A stretch of DNA of 64,000 nt from Caballeronia hypogeia (GTDB lineage: Bacteria; Pseudomonadota; Gammaproteobacteria; Burkholderiales; Burkholderiaceae): positions 124,001 to 188,000 of the forward strand of contig NZ_FCOA02000003.1 of NCBI RefSeq assembly GCF_001544875.2, given 5' to 3'. Shown here in pieces: positions 27,645 through 37,799 of this stretch. Under the pieces are notes generated by a model. It worked only from the letters and a program-made list of their open reading frames with translations, was not told the DNA's origin and did no database searches. The position numbers were made by a program, and so were the translations under genes. Position 1 is the stretch's first letter, and every line of letters begins with the position of its first letter.

Positions 27645-28658
27645 TTATGCGCCATTCGGCGAGGTCACCGGCGCACGGTTGAAGAAGTAGATCCCGTGCG
27701 GCGAACGGCCCACCTTGATGGTTTCGATCAGCTTACGATTTGCAAGGTCGATCACGCCGACATGCTTCGCGAAGCGGAACGTAACCCACAGATACTTCTT
27801 GTCGGCGGAAAGTTCCATATCGTCCGGGCCCGGCAGCAGGCCGGTGATGTCACCGACGTTCGTGAGCGTGTCCTCGTCGATGATGCTGATCGTGTTCGCC
27901 ACGCGATTCGAGACCAGCACGTGCTTGCCGTCGACCATCGAGCGGAAGTTGTGCGCGCCCTTGCCCGTCGTGATGGTCTTGATGACCTTCTGGTTGCGCC
28001 AGTCGACGACCGCGACATAATCCGCGCCCGTCATGCCGACGAGCAGATATTTGTCGCCCGGCGTGAGCCACACGCCCGCCGGCACCTTGCCGACCTTCAT
28101 CTTCCATTTCACGGTCTGCGTCGGCAGGTCGATCGCGGCGATTTCGCCGGAGACTTGCAGCGAGATAAAGGCCGTCGAGCTGTCGTTCGTGAACGCGATA
28201 TGGCTCGGCATGGTCGCGAGCGGCAGGCGCTTGGCGACGGAGAGGTTCTTGCCGTCGAAGTGATAGATATCGAGGCGGTCCAGGCGCAGGCCCGTGGACA
28301 CGAACCACTTCTTGTCCGGCGAGAAGCCGATTTGATACGGATCCTCGATGTCCTGCACCCAGCGCTGGAATGCGCCGGTTTTCGGATCGACGAACATCAG
28401 ATTGTTCGACACCGAATTCGCGACGATCAGCGACGACGCATCCGGCGTCGGCATCAGGTGATGCGGTTCCTTGCCGGTCGGCACGGTGCCGACGACCTGG
28501 CGGGTGTTTTCGTCGATCAGGCTCAGCGTGGCTTCCGCGGAGTTCAGGACGATGACGTTATTGGCAAACGCCGCGGTAGCGACGAGCGCGGCGCCGGTGG
28601 CGAGCGCGGCGCGTGCGGCGGCCGCGCGGAAGCGGCCGGAACTGAGAATATTGCGCAT
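27645..28658 (-). CDS. Exported YVTN-type beta-propeller protein
   Basis: Periplasmic protein of 337 aa. The start at MRNILSSGRF gives a signal peptide of about 34 residues ending in ATAAFA. The rest is a series of 40-45 residue beta-propeller blades of the 40-residue YVTN type, for example LSLIDENTRQVVGTVPTGKE, VAVVDWRNQKVIKTITTGKG and VGVIDLANRKLIETIKVGRS, about seven in total. Such proteins occur in quinoprotein electron-transfer modules, cytochrome cd1-like systems and surface layers. No quinoprotein dehydrogenase is adjacent, so the role is open. Confidence 0.85.
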   Translation of the reverse strand: MRNILSSGRFRAAAARAALATGAALVATAAFANNVIVLNSAEATLSLIDENTRQVVGTVPTGKEPHHLMPTPDASSLIVANSVSNNLMFVDPKTGAFQRWVQDIEDPYQIGFSPDKKWFVSTGLRLDRLDIYHFDGKNLSVAKRLPLATMPSHIAFTNDSSTAFISLQVSGEIAAIDLPTQTVKWKMKVGKVPAGVWLTPGDKYLLVGMTGADYVAVVDWRNQKVIKTITTGKGAHNFRSMVDGKHVLVSNRVANTISIIDEDTLTNVGDITGLLPGPDDMELSADKKYLWVTFRFAKHVGVIDLANRKLIETIKVGRSPHGIYFFNRAPVTSPNGA

Positions 28659-28801
28659 GAAAAATTGGCTTCGGAAGGCAGGCGTCATTGTAGAACGTTT
28701 GCCCGGCGCGCCGCGTTGACCGGCTGCGGCTTTTTGCGCAACTCGCTGCGTCGGCGCAAGAAACCGCGATTTTCGGGCGATTCCGATTCTTACGGTCACT
28801 T

Positions 28802-31800
28802 TCAGCGCTGCATCGATTCCCAGACTTTGTACAGACGCTTGACGGAAACCGGCATCGGCGTGCGAAGTTCCTGCGCGAACAGCGACACGCGCAATTCCTC
28901 CAGCAGCCAGCGATATTCGCCGAGCCGCGCATCCGCGACGCCGCCGCGCTGCGACATCGCCCGCTGATAGTGCAGCGCGAGCGGTTGCAGTTCCGCGAGC
29001 AGGCGCGCGTCGCGGGCGGGATCGGCTTTGAGCTTGTCGATGCGCAGGCCGATTCCCTTCAGATAACGCGGAAAATGCGCGAGCTGGCCGTAAGGCGTGT
29101 CGATCACGAAGCGCTTTCCGATCAGTGCGTTCAACTGCGCCAGCAGATCGGCATAGGCCGATGCGAACGATTTCGCCTGTGCAAGCTTTTTCGCGAGCGA
29201 AGCGTATTCCGCGAGGATCGCGCCAACCAGACGCGCGATTTCATTCGCGAGCAGCGTGAGGCGCCCTTTCGCGGCGTCGCGGCGGGCGTGGAAACTGGCG
29301 TCGTCGTCGGGCAGCGGGTCTTGCAGGCACGCGCGATCCAGCGCCGTTTCCACGATCTGGTCGCGCAACTCGTCGGCGGTGCCGAGCGCCATGAACTGCA
29401 TCGACATTTCGCGCAGGCCCGGCAGGTTCTTTTCCAGATAGCGGATCGGTTCGCGCAACTGCAGCGCGAACAGCCGCCGCAAGCCCGCGCGATGGATGCG
29501 CGCCGCTTCCTCGGGCGAATCGAACACTTCGACGTCGCAGTGCGTGCCGCGATCGACCAGCGCCGGATACCCGAACAGCGTCTGCCCGCGCCGACGGATT
29601 TCGAGCAACTCGGGCAGCTTGCCGAAATTCCAGGTCGTGAGGTTCTCGTAGAGCGCGGTGCCTTCGCCGGATGACTGCTGCTGCGCGGTCGGCGCGTCGG
29701 TGTCGCCGGAGAGCGCATCGAACGCGGCGGCGGACGTCAGCTTCTGAAACTGCTGCTGCGCCTGTCCGCCGAGCTCCGCGCGCAGTTGCGCGAGATTGCG
29801 GCCCATCGCGAGCTGACGGCCGTGCTCGTCGATCACCTTGAAGTTCATGAACAGATGCGCCGGCAGCGTTTCCAGCTTGAAATCCGCGCTTTTCACGGCG
29901 ATCTGCGTCTGCTCGCGAATGTCGACGATAAGCGTTTCGACCAAAGCGCCTGCGCCGAACTTGGGTCCTGAGTGACGCCCCGCGAAACCCGCCGCATATT
30001 CCGGCAGCGGCACGACGTGTCGGCGCAGCTTCTGCGGCAACGACTTCAGCAGCAGTTGCGTCTTCTCCTTGATCATGCCCGGCACGAGCCATTCGATACG
30101 GCGCGCGTCGATCTGATTCAGGCCGTAGAGCGGCACTTGCAACGTCACGCCATCGCGCGGAGCGCCCGGTTCGAAGTGATACGTCAGCGACATCTCGATG
30201 CCCGACATCGTCATGCGCTTCGGGAACAGGTCGGTCGTGACGCCGGCGGCTTCATGGCGCATCAGGTCGTCGCGCGACAGGAACAGCAGCTTCTCGTTGC
30301 CCGCTTTCTTCTGCTCGTCCCGATACCAGCGCTCGAACGCCGCGCCCGTCCACATGCCTTCGGGAATCAGAGAATCGTAGAAAGCGTGGATGAGTTCGTC
30401 GTCGACCAGCACGTCCTGACGGCGCGACTTGTGCTCCAGTTGCTCGATGTCGGCGACCAGCTTGCGGTTGTGCGCGAAGAACGGCAGGCGCGTGTCGAAT
30501 TCGCCTTCCACCAGCGCGCCGCGAATGAACAATTCGCGCGCGTATTTCGGGTCCTGCTTGCCGAAGGACACGCGCCGGCGCGCATAAACCGTCAGACCGT
30601 ACAGCGTCGCGCGCTCGTAGGCAACGACCTGCGCGGCCTTCTTCTCCCAATGCGCATCCGAAAGCGAGCTCTTCAGCAAATGCGCGCCCACCGTTTCGAG
30701 CCATTCCGGCTCGATTTTCGCGATCGTGCGCGCGTACAGCCGGCTCGTTTCGACGAGTTCGCCCGCCATCACCCAGCGCCCCGCTTTCTTCAGCAGCGCG
30801 GAACCGGGCCACAGATGGAACTTGATGCCGCGCGCGCCGAGATAATGCGGCTCGTCATCGGCTTTCAGGCCGACGTTGCCGAGCAGACCGGTCAACAGCG
30901 ACAGATGCACCTGCTCGAAAGTCGCATCGGATTCGTTCAGACGCCAGCCGTGTTCGCGCACGACCGTCAGCAATTGCGAATGCACGTCGCGCCATTCGCG
31001 CAGACGCAGTTGCGACAGGAAGTTCGCGCGGCATGCATCGGCGAGCTGCTTGTTCGACTTCTTGTGCGCGACGGCTTCCTCGAACCACTTCCAGATGCGC
31101 GTCCATTGCAGGAATTCGGAGCGCTCGTCGACGAACTGCCGATGCGCCTGATCCGCCTGCTCCTGCGCCTCAATCGGCCGGTCGCGCGGATCCTGCACCG
31201 ACACCGCCGACGCGATGATCAGCACTTCCTTCAACGCGTGATGATCGCGCGCGGCGAGAATCATCCGGCCGACGCGCGGATCGAGCGGCAGGCGCGCCAG
31301 CTCGCGGCCGAGCGGCGTGAGCGCGTTGTCGTCGTCGACGGCGCCGAGTTCGTTGAGCAGCTGATAGCCGTCCGCAATCGCGCGGCCTGGCGGCGGCTCG
31401 ATGAACGGAAACGTTTCGATCGCCGTCAGATGCAGCGACTTCATCCGCAAAATCACCGCCGCGAGAGACGAGCGCAGGATTTCCGGATCGGTGAAGCGCG
31501 GCCGCGACTGGAAATCGGGCTCGTCGTAGAGACGGATGCACACGCCGTCCGCGACGCGTCCGCAACGGCCCGCCCGCTGATTCGCCGCCGCCTGCGACAC
31601 CGGCTCGATCTGCAACTGCTCGACCTTGTTGCGATACGAATAGCGCTTCACGCGCGCGCTGCCGGTATCGACGACGTAACGAATGCCCGGCACCGTCAGG
31701 GACGTTTCCGCGACGTTGGTCGCGAGCACGATGCGCCGCGCGTTCGACGGCCGGAACACGCGCTCCTGCTCCTGTGCGCTCAGGCGTGCGAACAGCGGCA

Positions 31801-33397
31801 GAATTTCCGTATGCGGCGGATGATGCTTGCGCAGCGCTTCGGCGGCGTCGCGGATTTCGCGCTCGCCGGGCAGGAACACGAGCACGTCGCCGGAGCCGAC
31901 GCGGCACAGTTCATCGACGGCATCGACGATGCCTTCCATCAGATCCCGATCCGATTTGCGGTCGTTTCGTTTCGGCAGCGTGCCTTGCGCGGACTTCACC
32001 GCGACGCTTTCCTCTTCGATCGGCCGATAGCGCAGTTCCACCGGATACAGCCGCCCGCTCACCTCGATCACCGGGGCGGGCTTGTCCTCGCTTCCGAAAT
32101 GACGCGCGAATCGCTCGGCGTCGATGGTCGCGGAGGTGACGATCAGCTTCAGGTCCGGGCGCTTCGGCAGGATTTCCTTCAGGTAGCCAAGCAGAAAGTC
32201 GATGTTGAGGCTGCGCTCGTGCGCCTCGTCGATGATGATCGTGTCGTACGCTTTCAGCAGCGGATCGGTCTGCGTTTCGGCAAGCAGGATGCCGTCGGTC
32301 ATCAGCTTGACGGACGCGCCCGGCGCGAGATTGTCCGTGAAGCGCACCTTGTAGCCGACGACTTCGCCGAACGGCGTGCCGAGCTCTTCCGCGATGCGCC
32401 GGCCCGTTGCCGACGCGGCGATGCGGCGCGGCTGCGTATGACCGATCAGGCCGCTGCCGCCCGCCCCGAGGCCGCGCCCGAGCGCGAGACAGATTTTCGG
32501 AAGCTGCGTGGTCTTGCCCGAACCGGTTTCGCCGCTGACGATCACGACCTGATGCGCCGCGATCGCGCGTGCGATTTCCTCGCGCCGGCCGGAAACGGGC
32601 AGCGCTTCGGGGAAGGTGATCGGCGGGATCGGGTTCGGCGTGACGATGCGCGGTTCGCGCGGCGGGCGCGGGGGGCGTTGGTCGCGGGGTTCGCGTGCTG
32701 CACGAACGTCGGGCGCGCGCTCGGCGGCGGGCGCGGGCCGCTCGTCGTGGCGTTCGGTGCGTCGAGGTTCGGGTTTGCGTGTTTCGCGTGGCTCACGTGA
32801 TTCGAGTGATTCGCGCGCTTCGGGCCGTGGCCGCTCTTTCCGTCGCTCGTCGCGCTGCGGCCCGGTCTTGCGTGTTTCGGCCGGCTTCGCCCGCGTCGCG
32901 TTCGACGGACGATTTGCGGACTCGCTTCGCCCTTCCTCGGGTTTCTCGTCGCGCTGTTCCTCGCGTCTCGGCTGGAGCTTTGCTCGCACCGGCGCTGGCG
33001 TCCCGGCTTCGGACCGCGGCGCGCGCGTGGGCGCGAAATCCGACTTCGGCGCCGCCTCACGCGGCTTCTGCGGAACTTGCTGGGCCTTCTGCGGAACTTG
33101 CTGCGGCTTCTGCGCAACTTGCTGCACCTTCACCGCCGATGCCACGGCCGGTTTCGCCCCACCAGAATTCGAACGCTCCCCGCCCTTCTGCTGCGCCGCG
33201 CCCGCAAACCGCCGCGCGGCGAGTTCCTTCTTGCTCAGACCGGCATCGGAATCGGCGGACGCGCCCGTTCCCTCCCGCGCATCGCGCCGAAGATTTTCAC
33301 GCAGTTGTCGCAACTGCTCCTGAGTATCGAGGGATGGATCGGCGGACTGAGCCTTGCCCGACTGACCGGGACGCGAGGGACGAGAAACATTCGGCAT
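28802..33397 (-). CDS. hrpA: ATP-dependent RNA helicase HrpA (DEAH box) with long N-terminal extension
   Basis: DEAH/RHA helicase of 1531 aa, over 200 longer than E. coli HrpA. Residues 1 to about 265 are low-complexity, rich in Arg, Pro, Glu and Gln, with a seven-residue repeat QQVPQK. Then come Walker A GETGSGKTTQLPK (about 282-294), the DEAH motif in TIIIDEAHERS, TSATI, and the QRAGRCGRV motif VI, followed by the HA2, OB and long DUF3418-type C-terminal regions (SLPQKLRRHVVPLPEYA, LTLLANEIARLVG). Known HrpA proteins remodel mRNA-ribosome complexes and rescue collided ribosomes. It is divergent from argA with only 22 bp between the starts. Confidence 0.96.
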   Translation of the reverse strand: MPNVSRPSRPGQSGKAQSADPSLDTQEQLRQLRENLRRDAREGTGASADSDAGLSKKELAARRFAGAAQQKGGERSNSGGAKPAVASAVKVQQVAQKPQQVPQKAQQVPQKPREAAPKSDFAPTRAPRSEAGTPAPVRAKLQPRREEQRDEKPEEGRSESANRPSNATRAKPAETRKTGPQRDERRKERPRPEARESLESREPRETRKPEPRRTERHDERPAPAAERAPDVRAAREPRDQRPPRPPREPRIVTPNPIPPITFPEALPVSGRREEIARAIAAHQVVIVSGETGSGKTTQLPKICLALGRGLGAGGSGLIGHTQPRRIAASATGRRIAEELGTPFGEVVGYKVRFTDNLAPGASVKLMTDGILLAETQTDPLLKAYDTIIIDEAHERSLNIDFLLGYLKEILPKRPDLKLIVTSATIDAERFARHFGSEDKPAPVIEVSGRLYPVELRYRPIEEESVAVKSAQGTLPKRNDRKSDRDLMEGIVDAVDELCRVGSGDVLVFLPGEREIRDAAEALRKHHPPHTEILPLFARLSAQEQERVFRPSNARRIVLATNVAETSLTVPGIRYVVDTGSARVKRYSYRNKVEQLQIEPVSQAAANQRAGRCGRVADGVCIRLYDEPDFQSRPRFTDPEILRSSLAAVILRMKSLHLTAIETFPFIEPPPGRAIADGYQLLNELGAVDDDNALTPLGRELARLPLDPRVGRMILAARDHHALKEVLIIASAVSVQDPRDRPIEAQEQADQAHRQFVDERSEFLQWTRIWKWFEEAVAHKKSNKQLADACRANFLSQLRLREWRDVHSQLLTVVREHGWRLNESDATFEQVHLSLLTGLLGNVGLKADDEPHYLGARGIKFHLWPGSALLKKAGRWVMAGELVETSRLYARTIAKIEPEWLETVGAHLLKSSLSDAHWEKKAAQVVAYERATLYGLTVYARRRVSFGKQDPKYARELFIRGALVEGEFDTRLPFFAHNRKLVADIEQLEHKSRRQDVLVDDELIHAFYDSLIPEGMWTGAAFERWYRDEQKKAGNEKLLFLSRDDLMRHEAAGVTTDLFPKRMTMSGIEMSLTYHFEPGAPRDGVTLQVPLYGLNQIDARRIEWLVPGMIKEKTQLLLKSLPQKLRRHVVPLPEYAAGFAGRHSGPKFGAGALVETLIVDIREQTQIAVKSADFKLETLPAHLFMNFKVIDEHGRQLAMGRNLAQLRAELGGQAQQQFQKLTSAAAFDALSGDTDAPTAQQQSSGEGTALYENLTTWNFGKLPELLEIRRRGQTLFGYPALVDRGTHCDVEVFDSPEEAARIHRAGLRRLFALQLREPIRYLEKNLPGLREMSMQFMALGTADELRDQIVETALDRACLQDPLPDDDASFHARRDAAKGRLTLLANEIARLVGAILAEYASLAKKLAQAKSFASAYADLLAQLNALIGKRFVIDTPYGQLAHFPRYLKGIGLRIDKLKADPARDARLLAELQPLALHYQRAMSQRGGVADARLGEYRWLLEELRVSLFAQELRTPMPVSVKRLYKVWESMQR
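33063..33126 (-). repeat. Three tandem 21-bp coding repeats in hrpA
   Basis: Three near-identical 21-base units, each with CTTCTGCGGAACTTGCTG on the plus strand, encode heptads of the type QQVPQKx in the HrpA N-terminal extension. Units differ at one to three bases, so they look like recent slippage or duplication products. Confidence 0.85.
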
Positions 33398-33405
33398 AGC
33401 GTCGC

Positions 33406-33413
33406 ATTATAAT
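33406..33413. promoter_or_regulatory. Palindromic -10 element between divergent hrpA and argA
   Basis: ATTATAAT reads the same on both strands and contains TATAAT on each. It lies six bases before the argA ATG and eight before the hrpA ATG, so start sites set by it would give leaderless or nearly leaderless messages. No convincing -35 hexamer is present on either side. Confidence 0.45.
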
Positions 33414-33419
33414 CCCGGG

Positions 33420-34802
33420 ATGAATTCCCAAACCGACCTCACGATGAGCACACAGGCGGCATCGCAACCGGCTCCGGCGGAGCCCGAAGCGCCGAATCTC
33501 CACGCCCAGTTCGTCGACTGGATGCGTTCCGTCGCGCCTTATATTCACGCGTTCCGAAACAAGACCTTCGTGGTCGCGTTCGGCGGCGAGCTGGTGCAGG
33601 AAGGACGCCTGAACGCGCTCGTGCAGGATGTCGGCCTGCTGCACGCCATGGGCATCCACGTCGTGCTGGTGCACGGCTCGCGGCCGCAGCTCGACGAGCA
33701 ACTGAGCCTGCACGGCGTCGAATCGTCGTTCTCGCACGGATTGCGCATCACCGACGCCCGCGCGCTCGAATCCGCGAAGGAAGCCGCCGGCGAAGTGCGC
33801 CTAGACATCGAGGCCGCGATCAGCCAGGGCTTGCCGAACACGCCGATGGCGCACGCGCACATCAGCGTGGTGTCGGGCAACTTCGTGACCGCGCGGCCGG
33901 TCGGCATTCTCGATGGCGTCGATTTCCAGCATACGGGCGTCGTGCGCAAGATCGACGGCGACTCCATCCGCCAGTCGCTCGCGTCGAACAAGCTGGTGCT
34001 GCTCTCGTCGCTCGGCTTCTCGCCGACGGGCGAGGCCTTCAATTTGTCGATGGAAGATGTCGCGTCCGCCGCCGCGATCGCGTTGCGCGCCGACAAGATC
34101 ATTTTCGTCACCGAAATCGACGGCTTCGCCGACACGGAAGGCGAACTGATCCGCGAAATGTCGCTGGACGACGCGTATCGCCTGCAGGAAAGCGGCGAGC
34201 TGCAAGGCGACACCGCGTTCTATCTGAAGCACACGGTGCGCGCGTGCCGGGGCGGCGTCGCGCGTGGCCACATCATTCCTTACGCGCTCGACGGCAGCGT
34301 GCTGCTCGAGCTGTTCCTGCACGACGGCGTCGGCACGATGATCTCGTACGAGAATCTCGAAAGCCTGCGCGAGGCGACACCGGACGACGTCGGCGGCATT
34401 CTCACCCTGATCGAGCCGCTCGAAACCGACGGCACGCTCGTGCGACGCGGGCGTCACCAGATCGAGCGCGATATCGACCATTTCTCGGTCATCGAGCACG
34501 ATGGCGTCTTGTTCGGCTGCGCGGCGCTGTATCCGTATACGCAGGAGCGCATCGGCGAGATGGCGTGTCTGACGGTCGCGCCCGAAGCACAAGGTTCCGG
34601 CGACGGCGAGCGGCTCCTGAAACGCATCGAGCAGCGCGCCCGTGCGCGCGGCCTCACACGCATTTTCGTGCTGACGACGCGCACCGAGCACTGGTTCCTG
34701 AAACGCGGCTTCGTGAAGGTGACCGTCGACGACCTGCCCGAGGATCGCCGCCGCCTCTACAACTGGCAGCGCAAGTCGCTCGTGCTGATGAAGCAGCTCT
34801 GA
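33420..34802 (+). CDS. argA: N-acetylglutamate synthase (amino-acid kinase plus GNAT form)
   Basis: First step of arginine synthesis: acetyl-CoA plus glutamate to N-acetylglutamate. Length 460 aa. The N-terminal amino-acid-kinase-like domain (about 30-300) has [16 protein letters not shown] and the [14 protein letters not shown] loop and usually carries the arginine feedback site. The C-terminal GNAT domain (about 320-455) has [20 protein letters not shown] for acetyl-CoA binding. Two starts are possible, 33420 and the Met at 33444; neither has a clear Shine-Dalgarno, which fits a leaderless start. The Fe(II)-trafficking protein gene follows after 61 bp. Confidence 0.95.
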   Translation: MNSQTDLTMSTQAASQPAPAEPEAPNLHAQFVDWMRSVAPYIHAFRNKTFVVAFGGELVQEGRLNALVQDVGLLHAMGIHVVLVHGSRPQLDEQLSLHGVESSFSHGLRITDARALESAKEAAGEVRLDIEAAISQGLPNTPMAHAHISVVSGNFVTARPVGILDGVDFQHTGVVRKIDGDSIRQSLASNKLVLLSSLGFSPTGEAFNLSMEDVASAAAIALRADKIIFVTEIDGFADTEGELIREMSLDDAYRLQESGELQGDTAFYLKHTVRACRGGVARGHIIPYALDGSVLLELFLHDGVGTMISYENLESLREATPDDVGGILTLIEPLETDGTLVRRGRHQIERDIDHFSVIEHDGVLFGCAALYPYTQERIGEMACLTVAPEAQGSGDGERLLKRIEQRARARGLTRIFVLTTRTEHWFLKRGFVKVTVDDLPEDRRRLYNWQRKSLVLMKQL

Positions 34803-34863
34803 ACATGAATCACCGGCGCGAGGACAATCGCGCCAGCGTCCCCCGACACAGGAGAAACACATA

Positions 34864-35136
34864 ATGGCCCGAATGATTCAATGCGCGAAGCTCGGCAAGG
34901 AAGCCGAAGGACTGGACTTTCCGCCGCTGCCGGGCGAACTCGGCAAGCGCATCTACGAAACGATCTCGAAGGAAGCATGGCAAGGCTGGCTCAAGCAGCA
35001 GACCATGCTCATCAACGAGAATCGCCTGAACATGGCCGACCCGCGCGCGCGCCAGTACCTCATCAAGCAGACGGAAAAGTACTTCTTCGGCGAAGGCGCC
35101 GATACGGCTTCGGGTTACGTGCCGCCGCAAAGCTGA
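34864..35136 (+). CDS. yggX: Fe(II)-trafficking / oxidative damage protection protein (YggX family)
   Basis: Small cytosolic protein of 90 aa with the family signature [20 protein letters not shown] and a C-terminal helical part with KYFFGEG. The family protects Fe-S enzymes and limits Fenton damage. The ATG follows the ribosome binding site AGGAG at 34848-34852. It sits behind argA on the same strand and is closed by a strong terminator, so it may be the last gene of an argA-yggX unit. Confidence 0.96.
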   Translation: MARMIQCAKLGKEAEGLDFPPLPGELGKRIYETISKEAWQGWLKQQTMLINENRLNMADPRARQYLIKQTEKYFFGEGADTASGYVPPQS

Positions 35137-35157
35137 ACTCGGCGTTATCCAGACTGC

Positions 35158-35186
35158 AAAAACCGGCCCAGGTGGCCGGTTTTTTT
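35158..35186 (+). terminator. Intrinsic terminator after yggX
   Basis: Seven-base perfect arms ACCGGCC/GGCCGGT with a five-base loop and seven T at the end. It starts 22 bp after the yggX stop. A run of five A on the left side means weak action in the other direction is possible. Confidence 0.92.
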
Positions 35187-35813
35187 GTGCCCGCACGGTC
35201 GCAAAATGTTCCGATTGGACCATCAGACGATTCCGCCTTGATTCGCCGCAATCCCAGGCCAGATAAGGGATACAGGCTGACCGGCAAGCCCGCCCGGATC
35301 GGCCGGTTTGCACATCGTCTGTCATCGTGTTATTATCTTGCTCGTTATCAACAGCAACTCACCATCATTCGCGCGCACAAGTCCGGCGCAATGTGTTTCG
35401 GACCAAGCGTGGTAGTGACAGTTTTCATACAAAGAGGCGCGTCGGTTTTTCAGCTGGTTTTGCCAGACTCACGCCGGCCTTTTTCGTCTCAGGTTGTTTT
35501 TTCGCCGACGTCGCGGCCCACCCGCGGCAGTTCAGTTCCCCGCTGAATTCGCCGTCCGCACGTCAAATTCGTTTGTTTCACCCCGAGTGCAATTTCGCGA
35601 CCCACCGCGAGGCACCGGCACCGCGCTTGCTGCATTTTCTTCAGCATCTGCTTCATTCGATGCTGCGCGGAGCCATTGGCGGCCGTTTCGACTCGTTCGA
35701 TGCAAGCGGCGCCGTCGCGAAACTGCACTGTCCCGGCAATACGCGTCGTCTTTCGATGGCGCGCCCGAAGCTCCTCGCGGGCTCTCGGGATCGAATACGG
35801 AGTCTTTCGAAAT
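35187..35813 (+). other. 627-bp non-coding leader region ahead of the ProP-like gene
   Basis: No protein gene is supported here: the open frames in the stretch are short or look unlike proteins. The region is lower in GC and richer in T-runs than its surroundings. A candidate promoter lies at 35308-35336, which would leave a 5' leader of about 470 bases before the transporter. I see no known riboswitch core. A regulatory leader or an uncharacterised small RNA is possible. Confidence 0.5.
35308..35336 (+). promoter_or_regulatory. Candidate promoter of the ProP-like transporter
   Basis: TTGCAC and TATTAT are separated by 17 bp. The -10 matches the consensus at five of six positions and the -35 at three. 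The next gene on this strand is the transporter at 35814. Confidence 0.45.
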
Positions 35814-37289
35814 ATGTCTTCTCATCACGAGGGCCTTTGGCGCACACGCGATTCATCGAGTCAGAAGTCCGATCTAACCATCGACGACATCACCATCGTC
35901 GATCAGTCCCTGCTCAAGCGCGCCGTCGGCGCGATGGCCATCGGTAATGCAATGGAGTGGTTCGATTTCGGCGTGTACAGCTACATCGCCGTGACGCTCG
36001 GGAAAGTGTTTTTCCCTTCGAGCAGCCCGGCCGCGCAGTTGCTGGCGACCTTCGGCACGTTCGCCGCCGCTTTCCTGGTGCGCCCGCTCGGTGGCATGGT
36101 GTTCGGCCCGCTCGGCGACCGCATCGGCCGCAAGCGCGTGCTCGCCATGACCATGATCATGATGGCGCTCGGCACCTTCGCGATCGGCCTGATTCCGAGC
36201 TACGCGACCATCGGCGTGATGGCGCCGGTGCTGCTGCTCGTCGCGCGTCTCGTGCAGGGCTTCTCCACGGGCGGCGAGTACGGCGGTGCGGCGACCTTCA
36301 TCGCCGAATTCTCGCCGGACAAGAAGCGCGGCTTCATGTCGAGCTTCCTCGAGTTCGGCACGCTGGTGGGCTACGTGCTCGGCGCGGGCGTCGTCGCGGT
36401 GTTGACCGCAGTGATGTCGGAGAGCTCGCTGCTGTCCTGGGGCTGGCGCATTCCGTTCATGATCGCGGGTCCGCTCGGCCTGATCGGTCTGTATATCCGG
36501 ATGAAGCTCGAAGAAACGCCGGCGTTCCAGCGCGAAGCCGAGAAGGCCGAAGCCGTGTCGCACGAGACGACCAAGGAGCAGTTCCGCGAGACGCTGCTTC
36601 AGCAATGGAAGCCGCTGCTGCAATGCGTGGGTCTCGTGCTGATCTTCAACGTGACCGACTACATGGCGCTGTCGTATCTGCCGAGCTATCTGTCGGCGAC
36701 GCTCAAGTTCAACGAGACGCACGGCCTCTTCATCGTGCTGGTCGTGATGGTGCTGATGATGCCGCTGACGCTGCTCGCCGGGCGTCTCTCGGATGCGATC
36801 GGCCGCAAGCCGGTGATGCTCGCGGGTTGTATCGGCTTGCTGGTGCTGTCGATTCCGGCGCTCACGCTGATCCGGGTGGGCACGATCCCGTCGATTTTCG
36901 CGGGCATGATGATTCTCGGCGCGCTGCTCTCGACCTTCACGGGCGTGATGCCGTCGTCGCTGCCGGCCCTCTTCCCGACGAAGATCCGTTACGGCGCGCT
37001 CGCGATCGGCTTCAACGTGTCGGTTTCGCTGTTCGGCGGCACGACGCCGCTCGTCACGGCATGGCTCGTCGATTCGACTGGCAACCTGATGATGCCCGCG
37101 TACTATCTGATGGGCGCGTCGCTGATCGGCATCGTGTCGGTGCTGGCGCTGCACGAGACGGCGAAGAAGCCGCTGAAGGGCTCGCCGCCGTCGGTGGCGT
37201 CGAAGTCGGAGGCGCACGCGATCCTGCGTGGTCATCGCGAAGCCGCCGAGATGGACGACACGTTCCCCGAAGGCACGGTGCGCGCGTAA
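35814..37289 (+). CDS. proP: MFS transporter of the metabolite:H+ symporter family (ProP-like)
   Basis: Twelve-helix inner-membrane symporter of 491 aa, closest in character to proline/betaine transporters. Family markers: IGNAMEWFDFGVYSYIA in helix 1, LGDRIGRKRVLAMTM between helices 2 and 3, GFSTGGEYGGAATFIAEFSP in helix 5 and the second-half GRLSDAIGRKPVM loop. E. coli ProP has a C-terminal coiled coil; here the tail after the last helix is short (about 40 residues, KPLKGSPPSV onwards) and no clear heptads are seen. Substrate could therefore differ. The start at 35814 has GGAG 12 bases upstream; the earlier frame does not look like protein. Confidence 0.88.
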   Translation: MSSHHEGLWRTRDSSSQKSDLTIDDITIVDQSLLKRAVGAMAIGNAMEWFDFGVYSYIAVTLGKVFFPSSSPAAQLLATFGTFAAAFLVRPLGGMVFGPLGDRIGRKRVLAMTMIMMALGTFAIGLIPSYATIGVMAPVLLLVARLVQGFSTGGEYGGAATFIAEFSPDKKRGFMSSFLEFGTLVGYVLGAGVVAVLTAVMSESSLLSWGWRIPFMIAGPLGLIGLYIRMKLEETPAFQREAEKAEAVSHETTKEQFRETLLQQWKPLLQCVGLVLIFNVTDYMALSYLPSYLSATLKFNETHGLFIVLVVMVLMMPLTLLAGRLSDAIGRKPVMLAGCIGLLVLSIPALTLIRVGTIPSIFAGMMILGALLSTFTGVMPSSLPALFPTKIRYGALAIGFNVSVSLFGGTTPLVTAWLVDSTGNLMMPAYYLMGASLIGIVSVLALHETAKKPLKGSPPSVASKSEAHAILRGHREAAEMDDTFPEGTVRA

Positions 37290-37316
37290 GCGTTCTGCTG
37301 TAGAGGAGTGAATGGA

Positions 37317-37347
37317 AGGGCCGGTGCTCGAAACGCCGGCCCTTTTT
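37317..37347 (+). terminator. Terminator after the ProP-like gene
   Basis: Eight-base arms AGGGCCGG/CCGGCCCT around an 11-base loop with a five-T run. It ends directly before the stop codon of the convergent phosphoesterase gene, so the two genes are packed against a single hairpin. Confidence 0.85.
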
Positions 37348-37799
37348 CTATTGCACGAGCGGAACGATGCGCGCGTCGATCTTGCCTTCGCCGATATCGA
37401 GCAGCGCCAGCGTGATCGGCAATCTGAAGCGACGCGGACCCGCGCTGCCAGGATTCACGAACAGCACGCTGCCGCGCCGTTCGATCAGCGGCTTGTGCGA
37501 GTGTCCGGTCACGACGACATCGACGCCGTCGAGTTGCTTCGGTGCATCGGCGATATCGTGGACGACATGAAACGTCACGCCGCCGAGCTCGATGCGCGCG
37601 TGCTCGGGCAAACGAACGACGTCTTCGCCGATATCGTTGTTGCCGCGCACGACCGTGAGCGGCGCCAGCGGCGCGAGCGCATCGAGCACGTCGCGTTTGC
37701 AGATATCGCCCGCATGGATGATGTGCGCGCAACCGTGCAATGCGGCGAGCGCTTCGGGGCGCACGAGATTGTGGGTATCGGAGATTAGGCCGATGCGCA

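Noticed and set aside
29972..32800. 942-codon frame antisense to hrpA
   Set aside because: Biased composition (Arg, Gln, Asp, His), no start signal, and it lies wholly within a well-conserved helicase gene.
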